A stretch of 64,000 nt of DNA from Pleurostoma richardsiae (Eukaryota > Ascomycota > Sordariomycetes > Calosphaeriales > Pleurostomataceae). Under the pieces are notes generated by a model. It was not told the DNA's origin. It saw only the letters and a program-made list of their open reading frames with translations, and made no database searches. Shown here piece by piece: positions 9,461-20,595 of the stretch (its first letter is position 1; the number at the start of each line of letters is the position of its first letter). The translations under genes were made by a program, and so were the position numbers. The stretch covers positions 310,001-374,000 of the forward strand of contig JANBVO010000034.1 of assembly GCA_030052745.1 (NCBI GenBank), in the 5' to 3' direction.

Positions 9461-12449
9461 ATGGACTTCATGGACGTAATGCTTGACCGTACTGAACCAG
9501 CTGCGCAAATTAGAGAGTTCCTCCAAGTTGCTAGCCGGCTCTACGATTCCTTGTTTGCCATTCATGATGGCGCGGACGGCAGGCCCCGCGGAATAGACGC
9601 GGGAGCCTTGTCCGACATATCAACGTCGCTTAGCACCTTCGTTGAGGGCGTTGATGCCGACACTCGTGCCGAAGCAGACTATCCTCTCAACACCCGAACA
9701 CCGTCACTTGCGGTTGCTTGCCGCAAAGTCGGCCAGGATCTGCTGATCCACATTGAGCGAGTAGTTGCCATCGAGGCCAGCCACAGCCCTCTCGTTGACA
9801 CTGATGGCTCGCTGCTACGCACGTCATGGCCACTTGCGGATGTTGAGGCTCTCGGTCAACGTCTCCAGGAATTGACTCGACGGTGGACAGTGACACTCGG
9901 TGATTCGAGGTGAGCAAAGGTTAAAAAGAGCCTGCGGTCTTCAAGACTAACAATTTGCCGTGAAAAGCTCAACCAACAGGCTGCACGAGGAATTTAGCTC
10001 CCTTTCTATCGCAATGCCGAAGAGCAAGGCGAATGGCAATCAGCCCCCAGCAAAGAATGAGTCGCAGACACCGTCCGCTTCAGTCGAAGGTAGCCATGCG
10101 ACCACATCTCAGAGTCGGAGAGTCGAAGCTGCTCCTAATGACATCTTGGTGGACTTCGTTCTTGATGGACTCGCCTATGGTTCCATGCGTGATAGGGAGG
10201 AAGAAGTCTCAACCGCCCACGAGAAAACGTTTCGGTGGATCTTCGGCCATAAGGCAGACGACCTCGCCCAGAATCAATTCAGTAACAGCTTTTCTCAGTG
10301 GTTATTGACGGCTGAGCTTGGACCTATCTACTGGATCACTGGCAAGCCAGGATCCGGAAAGTCGACCCTGGTGAGATATCTATTCGAGAATCCCTCCACG
10401 CTAGACCATCTCCAGGGCTGGGCCGGTGGTTGTCCGGTCTCAATGGCAGGCTTCTTCTTCTGGACGAGCGGCTCCCACGAGCAGAGGTCCCAAAGCGGGC
10501 TTTTGAGATATCTGCTTCACCAGCTACTCTCAGCTCACAGGTATCTCGTACCTGAGACCTTCCCAACACTCTGGCAGAAACTGCTGAGGATGACAACTAA
10601 GGAACGAATCAAGCTATCTCTAGAATGGGAGGCTGCAGAACTTGCATGTGCTTTTCAGAGATTTATGCAAGCAGCTCTGACGGATACCAACATATGCCTC
10701 TTCATCGATGGACTTGATGAGTTTGAGGGTGATCATGCCATGATTGTCAATTTCTTCAAGGACCTCGTCACAAGTGAGCATGGCCATCGTGTCAAGCTTT
10801 GCCTCTCATCTAGGCCGTGGCCCGTCTTCGAAACTGCTTTGGGACACGGTGTCCCCCATCTCAGGCTCCAGGATCTTACATACGGAGACATGTACCAGTA
10901 CACAATGGACAGATTCTCGCAGGACCTGCGAACGCAGAGACAATTTCAGCGGCACCCAGAGAAGGCTGAGACGATCATTAAAGAGACAATAGAAAAAGCC
11001 GATGGTGTCTTTCTCTGGGTCAGGCTTGCCGTCGACACAATGCTTGGAGAGTTTCATCCCAGAGCAGAGCTGCTGGATGCCAGGGCGTCTCTCCGTGAGC
11101 TACCAGCAGAGCTTGACGACCTCTTCCACGAGCTCATCTTCAAACGCAAGAACCCTTCTGAGCTGTCCGAGACAGGGTGTATCTTTCAGCTAGTTCGTGC
11201 GAGAGAGGCTGTATCCGACTTTATTAGAGACGAGTCGGCTCATTCACTGACTATATGGGAAGTCGCCTTTACCCTGGACACAGCCGATGACGGGCCAGTG
11301 CTTGACTATGAGGTTGAGGAGATCAGTGACGAAGAAGCAGAGCAGCGAGAGGCAGTAGCCCGACAACGCCTTCACAAGGGCTTCTCGGGGCTTCTACATG
11401 TCCACGCCAAGCCAAGCCGAGTCAATATGCCTGTCCGACCTAATGAGAGCAAGCACGACTGGCGACGACACACTGAAGACAGGGTCACCTATATTCACCG
11501 CACCGTCCGGGACTGGTTTGTCGGTGCGAGCAATGTCGAGAAGCGCCTCATTGAGAGCTCCCCTAAAGATTTTGACCCTCACCTACGCCTGCTTAGGTCA
11601 TACATACTTCGCCTCAAGCGTCCGCTGGAGGAACCCGAGCGGCATCGGCGGCTCGATGAGTGGTGGCCAGACATTGCGCTTGCGATGACCCACGCGAGGT
11701 ATGTGGCTAAGGATCCAAGTCTTCTCCTGCGGCGCCTGGTCAACGAGCTTGACGCGGTCCTGTCGTGGTATTGGATTCCGAGGCCTCGAAACTCAGAGGA
11801 TCATTGGGCGAGACACGCATTTGGCTCATATGAAGTCCGCATGAAGGCTCCGCCGATCGAGGAACCCTTCATGTGCCTCGCTACGAAGTTCGGAATAACG
11901 GCATACGTTTGTCAGGAACTTGAATCCCGAGCATTTGCGGACGAAGGCTTTACCCGAGACGAGTTTGCAAGATCTGCACAGGCGGAAATGGATGAAGTTA
12001 GCCAGCGATCAACGCCTCTGCTCTCATATGCAGTCGAGTTTCTCTGCTCGAGAAACAAGACCATCTATCCTTTGTCCGATCCGAGCCTCATTCAATACCT
12101 CCTGACGGCATCTTTCAGTCTTGGATGCGGCCCGAATCACCGTTATACCGACTTCAACACTAGGCGGCCAACAACACCGTGGCTGACCCTCCTCAGGCAT
12201 CTTCGAGATGCGCGGCGCCGGGGCTGGATTGAGTACTACGACATTGATTCTACGGGGACGAAGCGGTGGAGCGAGATAGTGAGGCTCTTTCTAGTGCATG
12301 GGGCAGATGCGAATGCAGTCATTCGTGCTGATCAATGGGATCCAGAAGTGAGCGCGATTGGGGTTCTGGAGATGCTGGAGGAGACCTACGGTGCCGTAGA
12401 GGTCAAGTCATTGCTAAAAATGATGCAGAAGACGGTTTTCAAAGCTTGA
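9461..12449 (+). CDS. NACHT-domain STAND receptor (NLR-like), DUF7791 type
   Basis: Two exons, 9461-9909 and 9968-12449, flank a 58-bp GT/AG intron with matching phase. The product has 976 residues. Residues 1 to about 190 form a helical N-terminal domain of the kind found on fungal NACHT proteins; I cannot assign it to HeLo, Goodbye or another named class. The NACHT ATPase follows: Walker A GKPGSGKST at about residues 275-283 and Walker B ICLFIDGLDEF near 394-404. After it come a winged-helix-like region and the DUF7791 area (IHRTVRDWFV). A short ankyrin-like piece (LFLVHGADANAV) lies near the end. STAND proteins are molecular switches that oligomerise on sensing a ligand; in fungi several trigger heterokaryon incompatibility or cell death. 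The ligand and output of this one are unknown. It looks intact. Confidence 0.85.
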
Positions 12450-12548
12450 GAAGCGCAATCACAGATCGGTAACTAATCGGATATCATTTCTATAGTCTTT
12501 ACTAGCTTAGTGTATTGCTTTTGAACCCAGACCACCTCACTGTCCTCT

Positions 12549-15003
12549 TTAAGAATACAGAGCGCCGTCGATGGGTTGCCGGACGCCATCCTCCTCAACG
12601 CCAAAGCTCAGATGTCCAATGATGTCCTTCGCCTCGTCAAACCGTGAATAGAAGTCTTTAGACATGTTCACGATGCCCCATTTGATTCTTCGCCTGGAGA
12701 CCCCGAGCAAGATCGAGGACTCTGAATCCCCCTTAAGAAGCACCCTCTCAAGGTCAATTTCTTCTTTCCTAGAACCAGATACCCTATCAGAGTCGCCGAT
12801 TGTTTCCAGAACTCTTGAACATGTAGATACATGACAAGCTGCCGCTATGGCTGCGGAGTTGCTTCCGACGATGGGCATGTTCCCGGCCAGTTTTCGAAAG
12901 GCAAACCCCACAACCACCACAGAAATTATGATCATGCAAAGCATGACGGTGAGGATGGCCCACGCTGAGAATCCCACTCCCACAAACGCATTGTCAGCGA
13001 GACCAAGGCTGGGGTCTTGCCTATAATCATATAGCTCAAGATCTTGCGCGTTAAAGTAACCTAGAGGATCGTGAGACGGAAACGATTGAGGTTAGACTTT
13101 TGTGATAACAGAGCATGAAACTAACCTCCTTCCGAAATAAGAATATAGAATGTCCTCGACATGATCCAGTGAAGCAGTATGCTGATGGTGATCATCGGGA
13201 TACTGTAGGAGTACGGGAGCTGCAGGCGGTATGTCGACTTCTGCTCTCCTTGTGGATGCGTGACACGCAAGGAGTTATAGCCTCTACTCATCCGCGCCCA
13301 CTCTTGTCCCGCCAGGAACTTGGTGATAAAGGAGTTGTATACAAGGTATGCAAAAGACAGGAGGAGCTGTGCTGCGTTGGCCATAATTACTGACGGCAGA
13401 AACTGGCCCCGGGTAGGTCCGGGAAACCAATCGTGCAGAGAATTGAAGCCCAGATCGTCCGCGAATCTAATGAAGTTGTTGTTAGCTGTACTGACCTGAA
13501 CCCAAGCTGAGGAACGGGTTCGGCAGAAACCTACAACTTGGAGCCATTTGCAGTGAATTCCCAGGCGTAGATGATAATCAAGAAAGTGTTTATAATTGCA
13601 ACTGAGGCAACGAAGATGGCCCAAGAGGTGAATGAGGCGGTATTACCTTGTCTGTAATTCTTGGTCTTCCATTGCCGAATCGCCAGGCGCTCGTAGTCAT
13701 TTCTCGACCACATGTCGACCTCCCAGCGATCCATGAAAGACATACCCACTGTGCTAGAGTCTGGAACGGAAATGAACGATGCTATTGCATCCCCAGGCGT
13801 TACAAGCGGCGTCCGCCTGGTCATGAGGATCATGACCGCATAGCACAAGCCCACCTTCAATGAAACGCATACGATGACAATAAGGAGGACCTGGTTTGAG
13901 AGACCCACTTTGCAGTGTTCCTCAATCTTCTCGGCAAGGCAATATCGGACAGAGATGTCGCCGAAGGAATAGGATTGGCCCGCGATCTCGTTGTCGTAGG
14001 TCACGCCTTCGAAGAAACTATACAACCAACTTCTCGAGGGGTGAGCATCGGTCCTCGAGTCAAATACTCCGTCCTTCAGGCCTAGCACATTGCCACATGT
14101 ATTGCCGCACGTCCTAAGTAAGCCGGCATTCACAGCACACTCTGCGGCAAACCAGAGAGTGTTCGTCTCGTTTGATGGGACAATGTCGTCGAAGCTATCC
14201 GTGGCTTGACCGACCGGCCATACTTCCGAGCGGTTCCATCCTCGAGTCGACTGATCGCCATCCGTGTTGATGATGAGGATGACATTGCGATGCCGCCGGA
14301 GACCGCCACACTCCACAAACTCTGCTCGGCACTCCGCGGGTGGAAGTTTCTCCCAGGAGGATCCGGCGGTGGCTGTCTTCGTGATGTTCTGGACGATCTG
14401 CGAGTTGCTATTCGAGTACTCTCCGTAGTCAACGTGGGATCCGCTTCCTCCTGTACTTCCAGCAGCAACAAGGCTTGCGCCCGGGGGGAAGACTGAGCCA
14501 CCGTGCACAAAGTCCGCTGCCGCGATCGACAGGAAGAAGGTCGACCCAGCCTCTTCCACCTCAAAGACAGCTGAGTTAAGAACAACCGAGATTGGTACGG
14601 AGCTCAGCATGAAGAGGAACCAGACCACGGCCCGCCGCCTTGAGAGGAGGAACAGGTTTCGGAACGACGGAACCCCGATGTGGAGCCATTTCCGCTGTGC
14701 ATGAAAGATGTCGATGTCTTCTCGAGTTGGCGAGTTTATGACCTGGGTGAAGAAGCTGGAAGACGCAAGTATCGCCGTGGAGATAATGTTGAGCAGCAGG
14801 TGCAGGCTCACGTTCAACCACACGCTCATCTTGCAGTTTCCATCGTAAAACATCCATGCTTTCTCGACCCCTCCGCCCTTCTTGGCTGAAACAGCAAACA
14901 CAATGACGAGGATAGCCAGGAAGGACGATAAAACAATCGTGTTAATATTGGCTGCCTTCCTCCACCCTGTGCCGAGGTGGATGATGCGAGAGCCGGAACT
15001 CAT
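12549..15003 (-). CDS. DUF6536 multi-pass membrane protein
   Basis: Three exons are read on the minus strand: 15003-13535, 13466-13126 and 13060-12549. The introns are 68 and 65 bp, in phase, and the first has a GCTAAC branch site. The product has 773 residues. The N-terminus (LGTGWRKAANINTIVLSSFL) opens the DUF6536 domain, with membrane helices near residues 20-40, 60-85 and 125-150. A large loop of about 200 residues, rich in Ser, Gly and Cys, is probably extracellular. At least four more helices follow, and a cytoplasmic C-terminal tail ends the protein. DUF6536 proteins are common in Sordariomycetes and Dothideomycetes, often in several copies, with no known function. It lies downstream of the PRISE reductase on the same strand but 690 bp away, so joint control is not implied. 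Confidence 0.85.
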
Positions 15004-15693
15004 TGTCCTGGATTGTAGTCAGGGGTAATCATGGCCGGTAGATGGAACTGCAAGACCTCCTCAAAGGCACCTTGAGGGAGGATATCGAGAACAGGAAGGC
15101 CGAGGACATCAAGTTGGTGGAAGCAGCAAGCTTTTTAGAGATTCGCAGGATGTGACCTCACGCAAGGCCTCGTTCGCTCTCCCGCATCGGTTATGCAGTG
15201 ACGCGCTGAAGGATTTGTACGCTGGGGTCCTGGTATGTGGGATCGAGGCCTATTCGCTCGCAGATCTGAGGCGCTGTCCTGATGCCCTGCAGCGTTTAAC
15301 CAATGAAATCCAGTTATGGTATTAAGGTGCTATGTGATGCCTGCGGAATCCTATCTCCGACGGGGCTGTGACCCCAGCTGTCAGCAATCCCTCCCGCCCG
15401 TGGAACACACCTCAATTGGTAGGCTGACAGAGCTGCGCGGACAAGCTGGACTGCTCTGCTACGAGGAACAGCGGTTTCTGGTCGCTCCGGGATGCGTGAT
15501 GTTCTGGAGGAGGGCTCATTAGAACAACTCCAAAGTCCCGAGGAATGGTTTACCCCTGGGCTAATGACTACCTATCAGGTGTTTCATGTTTGCATTCCGA
15601 GTCTGCGTCACATTGACTGCTAGAGTGCTAGAGGGCTGTACCTACCTATATTTCTGTAACTGATTATTGCCCTACCTAGCGCCAGCGGGATGC
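15004..15693. other. Spacer, no gene seen
   Basis: This stretch holds the promoter side of the DUF6536 gene and the 3' end of the reductase. The only open frame of note is short, without family likeness or coding texture. No repeat or RNA gene is visible. Confidence 0.5.
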
Positions 15694-17087
15694 TCATGGG
15701 ATAAACCTTGCCGCCTTCATCAGCTCGAAAGCGTCCACATAGTTCTGCACAATGTCTTCTCGCTCCCGAAAGCCAGTCTCGGCAAATTTGGACAAGTCAT
15801 ACTGGCGATCAAAAGCAGCGAGCGACAGGAGGACCTCGAGGAACTCCCAGCTTGAACCCTCAACGGTCCCGGGCCTGAGCCCGTGCTTCTTCTCGAACTC
15901 CTCCCAGTCCGCCCGATGCTGTGCCATATATGCGCTCACGCTCAGCTTCTCGGCTCCTGCTTTCTCTGGGCCCACACCTCGGAGGCCGAAGTAGTCGCAT
16001 ACTTGTGACCACTTCTCTTTCCAGGTGGCACCGGTGGTCAGCGGCGAGTCCCCGACGTTATAGACTGCGCCACTCGGTTCATCGATCAAGCCTGACGCAA
16101 AGATATGAGCTCGGCCGAGCGTCCGTTGCCCAATCTCAGTGTATCGAGCGTTATAGGACGCAGCGGTGCCTGGAAACTGGACCTGCGCCCTCTCGCCTGC
16201 CGTTGTACGCTCCCGATCTGCGTAGAAGCTGAGAAATATTCCAAGGGCTTGGGCGAAATTCATGGCGTTCTTCCCACCAGGCACAAAACCGATCTTCCAC
16301 GCCTTCGTTAGATCAAATCCTCGTACTCAGACAAATACTGAGGTCCTAACTTACGACAAGATCCGGTCGGATCTCTGCAAATCGCCAAGCTTTGCCAGTC
16401 GACAATTTCTTGAGGGCGTCGAACTGAGAATAGTAGAATACTTGATCCTCGTATGGCTGCGGAATCCTCGGATCCGACTCTCGGCATGGGACTTTCGGGA
16501 AGCCAATTTGCAGAGCATGGACAAAACCATAAGACTACAGAACCGTGACGGGAATGTCAACAAGCGGTCCAATGGACAGAGGGGAACAAGGCCATACCTT
16601 GCCACCAGTCTGGAGAGACCAGAAGCGCAGTCGCGGAGACACGTGCTCCACAGCCTGTACCGCCGTCTCCAGGATCCTGACGTTGATCTCCTTGAGCACG
16701 TCGTAGCCTTCGAAGTCAGACGTCCCAGGGGGCTGGATGTAGGCTAGTGTTCCAAGTTCAGTCTGTACCCTCAAGCAGTCCTTCGTGAGCCAGCTCACCC
16801 GCAAAGAATACGTCCGTCACATCGCCAATTCCGTTGATGGTGTCGAGCTTTGCCGCGACTTCTGCAATGTTCTTTGTGAGGTCGATACCAGACGCAAGAG
16901 TAAGCCTGTCATCACTGGGCAGGAGGAGCTTCGACCGATCAAGGGGACGGTTCGTCAAGCCGATCACCTGCTTGAACGCCACGGGGGATGGATACCGCAG
17001 AGCTTCTCTTATGACCGCCCATCCTGTGATGCCAGATGCCCCGAATATGAGAGCGGTGCGGTTCTCAGCACTCGCCTCAGACGCCAT
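15694..17087 (-). CDS. PRISE-type NAD(P)-dependent reductase (SDR, sirQ-like)
   Basis: Four exons fit: 17087-16799, 16743-16598, 16534-16355 and 16293-15694. The introns are 55, 63 and 61 bp with matching phases. The product has 404 residues. GASGITGWAVIREAL near residue 15 is the Rossmann nucleotide-binding loop of the extended short-chain dehydrogenases. The PRISE subgroup (progesterone 5-beta-reductase/iridoid synthase-like) is marked by the Lys in TGGKSYGFVH and the Tyr in QVFYYSQFD, which are its usual catalytic pair. PGGKNAMNFAQALG follows. Members reduce enones with NADPH. Fungal copies occur in secondary-metabolite clusters such as sirodesmin (sirQ) but also outside them. No cluster core enzyme lies nearby, so the substrate is unknown. 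The ATG at 17087 directly precedes the Rossmann strand and has a TATA-like box 108 bp upstream. Confidence 0.85.
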
Positions 17088-17194
17088 GGCGGACAGTGAA
17101 CGACTCGATTAGAGAGTGGGGAGAGTGATGGACAACTCATGACACCAATGAGAGTAGGACATTTCACCGAGTAACTCGAAGCTCTCACTACGGT

Positions 17195-17202
17195 TATTTA
17201 TA
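17195..17202 (-). promoter_or_regulatory. TATA box of the PRISE reductase
   Basis: TATAAATA on the minus strand lies 108 bp before the ATG at 17087. Sequence and spacing suit a regulated fungal core promoter. Confidence 0.45.
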
Positions 17203-18017
17203 CACATATCGTCATGGCGCTCGCAGCGGCCAGTCAGCCCATACTCGGGGCGAGTTCGTGATGTTGAGTCTTCGCGACCCCCTGTCGTGTCAGACGGTGG
17301 CTCATCCCGAGTGTCCTCAGTGGTGCCGTCAGGGACCGGAGGCGGGAGGATGCAACCGCCGATTGGCGTTCGATTACCAACCAGTAGCTGGGTCGGCCAG
17401 TTCGCCGAGCCGTTTCCTCACACTCTACACTCAACTGAGAGGCGACGACTGGGATGACCACAGACAGTGGGCAGGCAAAACGATCCGCCGTTGCAGTCGC
17501 GTCGTCGTACTCCTGGTCCGTATGCCCACCCTCACTGCGGGACATGTTGTCGCCGGGATGTCATCGCTGTATGTGCGGGTTGTGCTGTTTCTGTTTTACT
17601 TGACTCAGCCCTTTTGGGGGCCATTTGGCGGGAGGGAGAAGCATGGATGCCACTGTCTCCCGACAAGTCTTGCTGCTGTTCTCACACAGCCATCAGTACG
17701 TCAGGCATACTCGGCGAGCCTGACAGCGGCATTGATGTTATGAATGGAATGCCATCCCAAACGCCTTGTGCGGAGCTTGTGCAGACCATTCAGCCATATT
17801 CCCTAGCAAGATCTGCCTTCGTGGGCTCCGGCTGTTGAGCGAAACCATTTGTCCAGGCCGCTCTTGGCAATGGGCCTCCGGCATAATCGATGTTACACAG
17901 CATTCTGGGCTCAAACGCCACGCGTAAAATGAGAAGGAGAGTTCAACCCTCGAGGGGACTGGCGAGCGCGAGCGCGGACGACAAAAAGACGCCCGCTGCT
18001 GCGCACCGTGATCCCCC
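17203..18017. other. Divergent spacer between reductase and MATE gene
   Basis: About 0.8 kb lies between two genes read away from each other. A frame on the plus strand at 17258-17743 encodes a hydrophobic stretch but has no family likeness, and a minus-strand frame overlaps it. I support neither. The region should hold both promoters. Confidence 0.4.
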
Positions 18018-19631
18018 ATGTCCGCCCTTCCCAGACGCCGGTGGCTCTACAGGATGCTTCCCAAGGACGACGAGACGGCTGAAGCATCGAGGGCTGTGTT
18101 GCCTGACGATGAGGCACAGCCGAGAGACTCGCCCTCTTGGACCGACAGCGGCAACCAGGAACCCACAGCCCGCAAAGGAGCGTTGCACCGGGACAAGTAT
18201 TTCGTCGCGCTGCTCTTCAACACCGCCTCCTTCGTGCTCCCAGCGCTCTACGGCACGCTCTCCAAGCTCTGGGTGGCCAGTATTGACTCGTCCATGGTGG
18301 TGACGACCGATGCCTACACTTACATCAACACCGTCGCCGAGGTCATAAACGAGGGTCTGCCGCGGGCGGCGTGGGTCATCATCGGCGACAAAGCCTCGCG
18401 CAGCGTTTCGGAGCGCCTGAAGCTCACGCACACTCTCATCCTCTTCCAGGCCGCCCTTGGTCTCATTTTGAGCGTCGCCTTCGTCTCCGCTGCCAGCACT
18501 TTTGCCAGAGCCTTCGTGCCAGCCGATGTCCGCGCCGCGAGCCTGACATACGTCCGGATAAGCGCCTTCTCCGCCCTCAGCAGCGCCGTCGAGACCGCCG
18601 TGGCTGCCGCCACGAGGGCGCTGGACAAGCCTGACGTGCCACTGATCATCAGCTCCGCCAAGTTCGCCATCAACATCGTCCTTGACCTGCTCATCATCTC
18701 GCGCTTCCACGTAGGCTCCTTCACGCCCACCGTCAACGTCCAGGCCACGATCCAGCTGGCGTGCAACCTGACGTCCGCCATTGCAGGGCTCGTCTACTTT
18801 CTGTACGCCAACACCTTGCCAGAGCACCGACGCATCGGGCTCGAGGACAGCCGTGAGAGCGAGCCCGCGCATGCGCGGAGCATGTGGCCAAACCTCAGAG
18901 CACTGAGGGTCCTGCTGCCGCCTGGATTGGTTACCTTCGCCGAGTCGGCCGTGCGCAACGCCCTTTACCTTTGGCTTGTCGCTACTATAGTTGCCATGGG
19001 AAGCACATATGCGACAGCGTGGGGCATCTTCAACACGGTCCGATGGGGCCTCGTCATGGTACCTGTGAGCGCGCCGGAGGCAACGTCCCTCGCATTCGTC
19101 GGACATCGCTGGGGCAAGTGGCGGAGGGAGGTGGGCGTGACCAACCGCCGACCTAGAGCGAGCTGGAAGACAATATTCACTATTGCGAAGCCGGCCATGC
19201 TCTCGGTCTGCATTGCCTTGGCCGTTGAGGTGCCGCTGGCGATCTTCCTCACCCTCTTCGGTGCAAGACCCTTCGCCAGGTACCTAAGCGGTTCCGACGA
19301 GGTGGCCGGTGTGACTGCCTCCATGTGGCGGACTATCGACTGGTGCTACATCTTCTACGCGATGTCTACACAGTTGGCCACGGTACTGCTGGCCACCCGG
19401 CCGAAATGGTACCTGTACCAGAGCCTGGCGAGCAATCTGCTTTATGTTCTACCATGGGCGATCGTGTGTCAGGTGAAGGACCTTGATGAAGACCATGCAT
19501 GGACATACCACTCGCTCGTGTTCGGTGGAAGTCTCGTCTTCAGCTTCGTTGACATACTGGTAGTGGACCTTCTCTGGGCTTGGACGCTGGTGACGGGAAG
19601 AGTCAGGCTGGAGACTTTTTTGAACTCGTAA
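18018..19631 (+). CDS. MATE-family-like membrane transporter
   Basis: A single-exon gene of 537 residues. The ATG at 18018 is the first in frame; a second at 18057 would drop 13 residues. A hydrophilic, acidic N-terminal tail of about 55 residues precedes about twelve hydrophobic helices. These fall into two halves joined by a charged loop near residues 270-290 ([18 protein letters not shown]). The overall layout and the paired MatE-like halves suggest a multidrug and toxic-compound extrusion exporter or a near relative in the MOP flippase superfamily. Such proteins use proton or sodium gradients to export organic cations. The cargo is unknown. The family call rests on topology and loose sequence texture, not a crisp motif. 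It is convergent with the next gene, with 85 bp between stops. Confidence 0.7.
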   Translation: MSALPRRRWLYRMLPKDDETAEASRAVLPDDEAQPRDSPSWTDSGNQEPTARKGALHRDKYFVALLFNTASFVLPALYGTLSKLWVASIDSSMVVTTDAYTYINTVAEVINEGLPRAAWVIIGDKASRSVSERLKLTHTLILFQAALGLILSVAFVSAASTFARAFVPADVRAASLTYVRISAFSALSSAVETAVAAATRALDKPDVPLIISSAKFAINIVLDLLIISRFHVGSFTPTVNVQATIQLACNLTSAIAGLVYFLYANTLPEHRRIGLEDSRESEPAHARSMWPNLRALRVLLPPGLVTFAESAVRNALYLWLVATIVAMGSTYATAWGIFNTVRWGLVMVPVSAPEATSLAFVGHRWGKWRREVGVTNRRPRASWKTIFTIAKPAMLSVCIALAVEVPLAIFLTLFGARPFARYLSGSDEVAGVTASMWRTIDWCYIFYAMSTQLATVLLATRPKWYLYQSLASNLLYVLPWAIVCQVKDLDEDHAWTYHSLVFGGSLVFSFVDILVVDLLWAWTLVTGRVRLETFLNS

Positions 19632-19716
19632 GCTGCAAGAGCGATAGTTGAAGGAACCTAACGCCCCCATCGGGGCGACCCGTTATAATTCTGGCTACCA
19701 ACGATCCAGTTAGCCT

Positions 19717-20595
19717 CTACGCACTGTAGATATAACGCCAAAGTACCCCCATGACGGCCACGGCAGAGCCTGCAGCAACAGCGCCTATCGCCATGGGGAC
19801 CGTCCTCTCATCAATTCTCCCCGGAGACGTCTCATCCCCTATGAACTCCCATTCCGTCTCTTCCTCATGCCCCGCGATATCATCTGGAGCGCCGTCCCAT
19901 GAATCCCGACTATGCGGACTATGTGGTCCGATTGAATATCCTCTCTCCGCTTGTTGGCAGTCAATCGTGGCTTCTGGCGGCTCGAGTCGATTTTGGCGTT
20001 GTCGTCTATCACTGCTATCGATCCACGTTGATGAAGGTGTTAAATTGGTATGGGTAGGCAGAATGCTGAAAGGTTGACGGGGTCCCGCCTCGTCATCCGC
20101 TCCAAACCTCCGCCGGCGCTCTCTTTCGAGGCCTTCTTGGGTCAGGTGTGAGAGGTGCCAGCGTAGTGTATACGCGTGCCTTTGCAGCTCGTGGTCGGCT
20201 GCTGAACCCAGCGCCGAGCCAATGCGCAAGTCATTTCCGCTGCCGTGATCCTCTGTTTCCCGCTGGTGACTGATCCTAGCAAAACAGTCTCCCCGATCGT
20301 GGGAAGAGTGCTTTGGAGCCGATCGCGTTGCGACTTGAAGTTGTTGGCTTGATGAGCCTTCATCCTGCCCTAGACATGGGCGCGTCTTGCTTGACATAGG
20401 CAGGTAGGGGAAGACGAGATCGCGGGCGCGCCCGCCTTTCTGTTCCGTTACTTTCGGGGCCAGACTTCTTGCCTGGCCCATGGAAAGACCGGAATCGTCG
20501 CTAGCCGACCAAGACGGGGAAGCCGATTGGGCAGACGCTTCATCTGCCTCACGGTGGACGTGGTGGCGGAACATGAAGGAGGGCAAGCGCTCCAT
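19717..20595 (-). CDS. Hypothetical protein with C-terminal membrane anchor
   Basis: An uninterrupted 292-residue frame starts at an ATG at 20595. It is hydrophilic and probably disordered for most of its length, rich in Ser, Asp, Arg and Gln. A short helical stretch is likely near residues 140-165 (QRHAYTLRWHLSHLTQEGLE). The last about 20 residues are hydrophobic (MAIGAVAAGSAVAVMGVLWR) and followed only by YIYSA, the shape of a tail-anchored protein in the ER or outer mitochondrial membrane. An acidic WEFIGDE patch sits before the anchor. I do not recognise a family. Coding status rests on frame length and the sensible anchor. A short upstream exon cannot be excluded. Confidence 0.6.
   Translation of the reverse strand: MERLPSFMFRHHVHREADEASAQSASPSWSASDDSGLSMGQARSLAPKVTEQKGGRARDLVFPYLPMSSKTRPCLGQDEGSSSQQLQVATRSAPKHSSHDRGDCFARISHQRETEDHGSGNDLRIGSALGSAADHELQRHAYTLRWHLSHLTQEGLERERRRRFGADDEAGPRQPFSILPTHTNLTPSSTWIDSSDRRQRQNRLEPPEATIDCQQAERGYSIGPHSPHSRDSWDGAPDDIAGHEEETEWEFIGDETSPGRIDERTVPMAIGAVAAGSAVAVMGVLWRYIYSA

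Noticed and set aside
17258-17743. A plus-strand frame with a hydrophobic run before the MATE-like gene
   Set aside because: No motif, no splice plan and an equally long frame on the other strand. It lies in a divergent promoter region.
17943-19106. A 387-residue minus-strand open frame
   Set aside because: It lies antisense to the MATE-like gene, is extremely charged and low in hydrophobic residues, and has no family likeness. It is a shadow of codon bias in the real gene.
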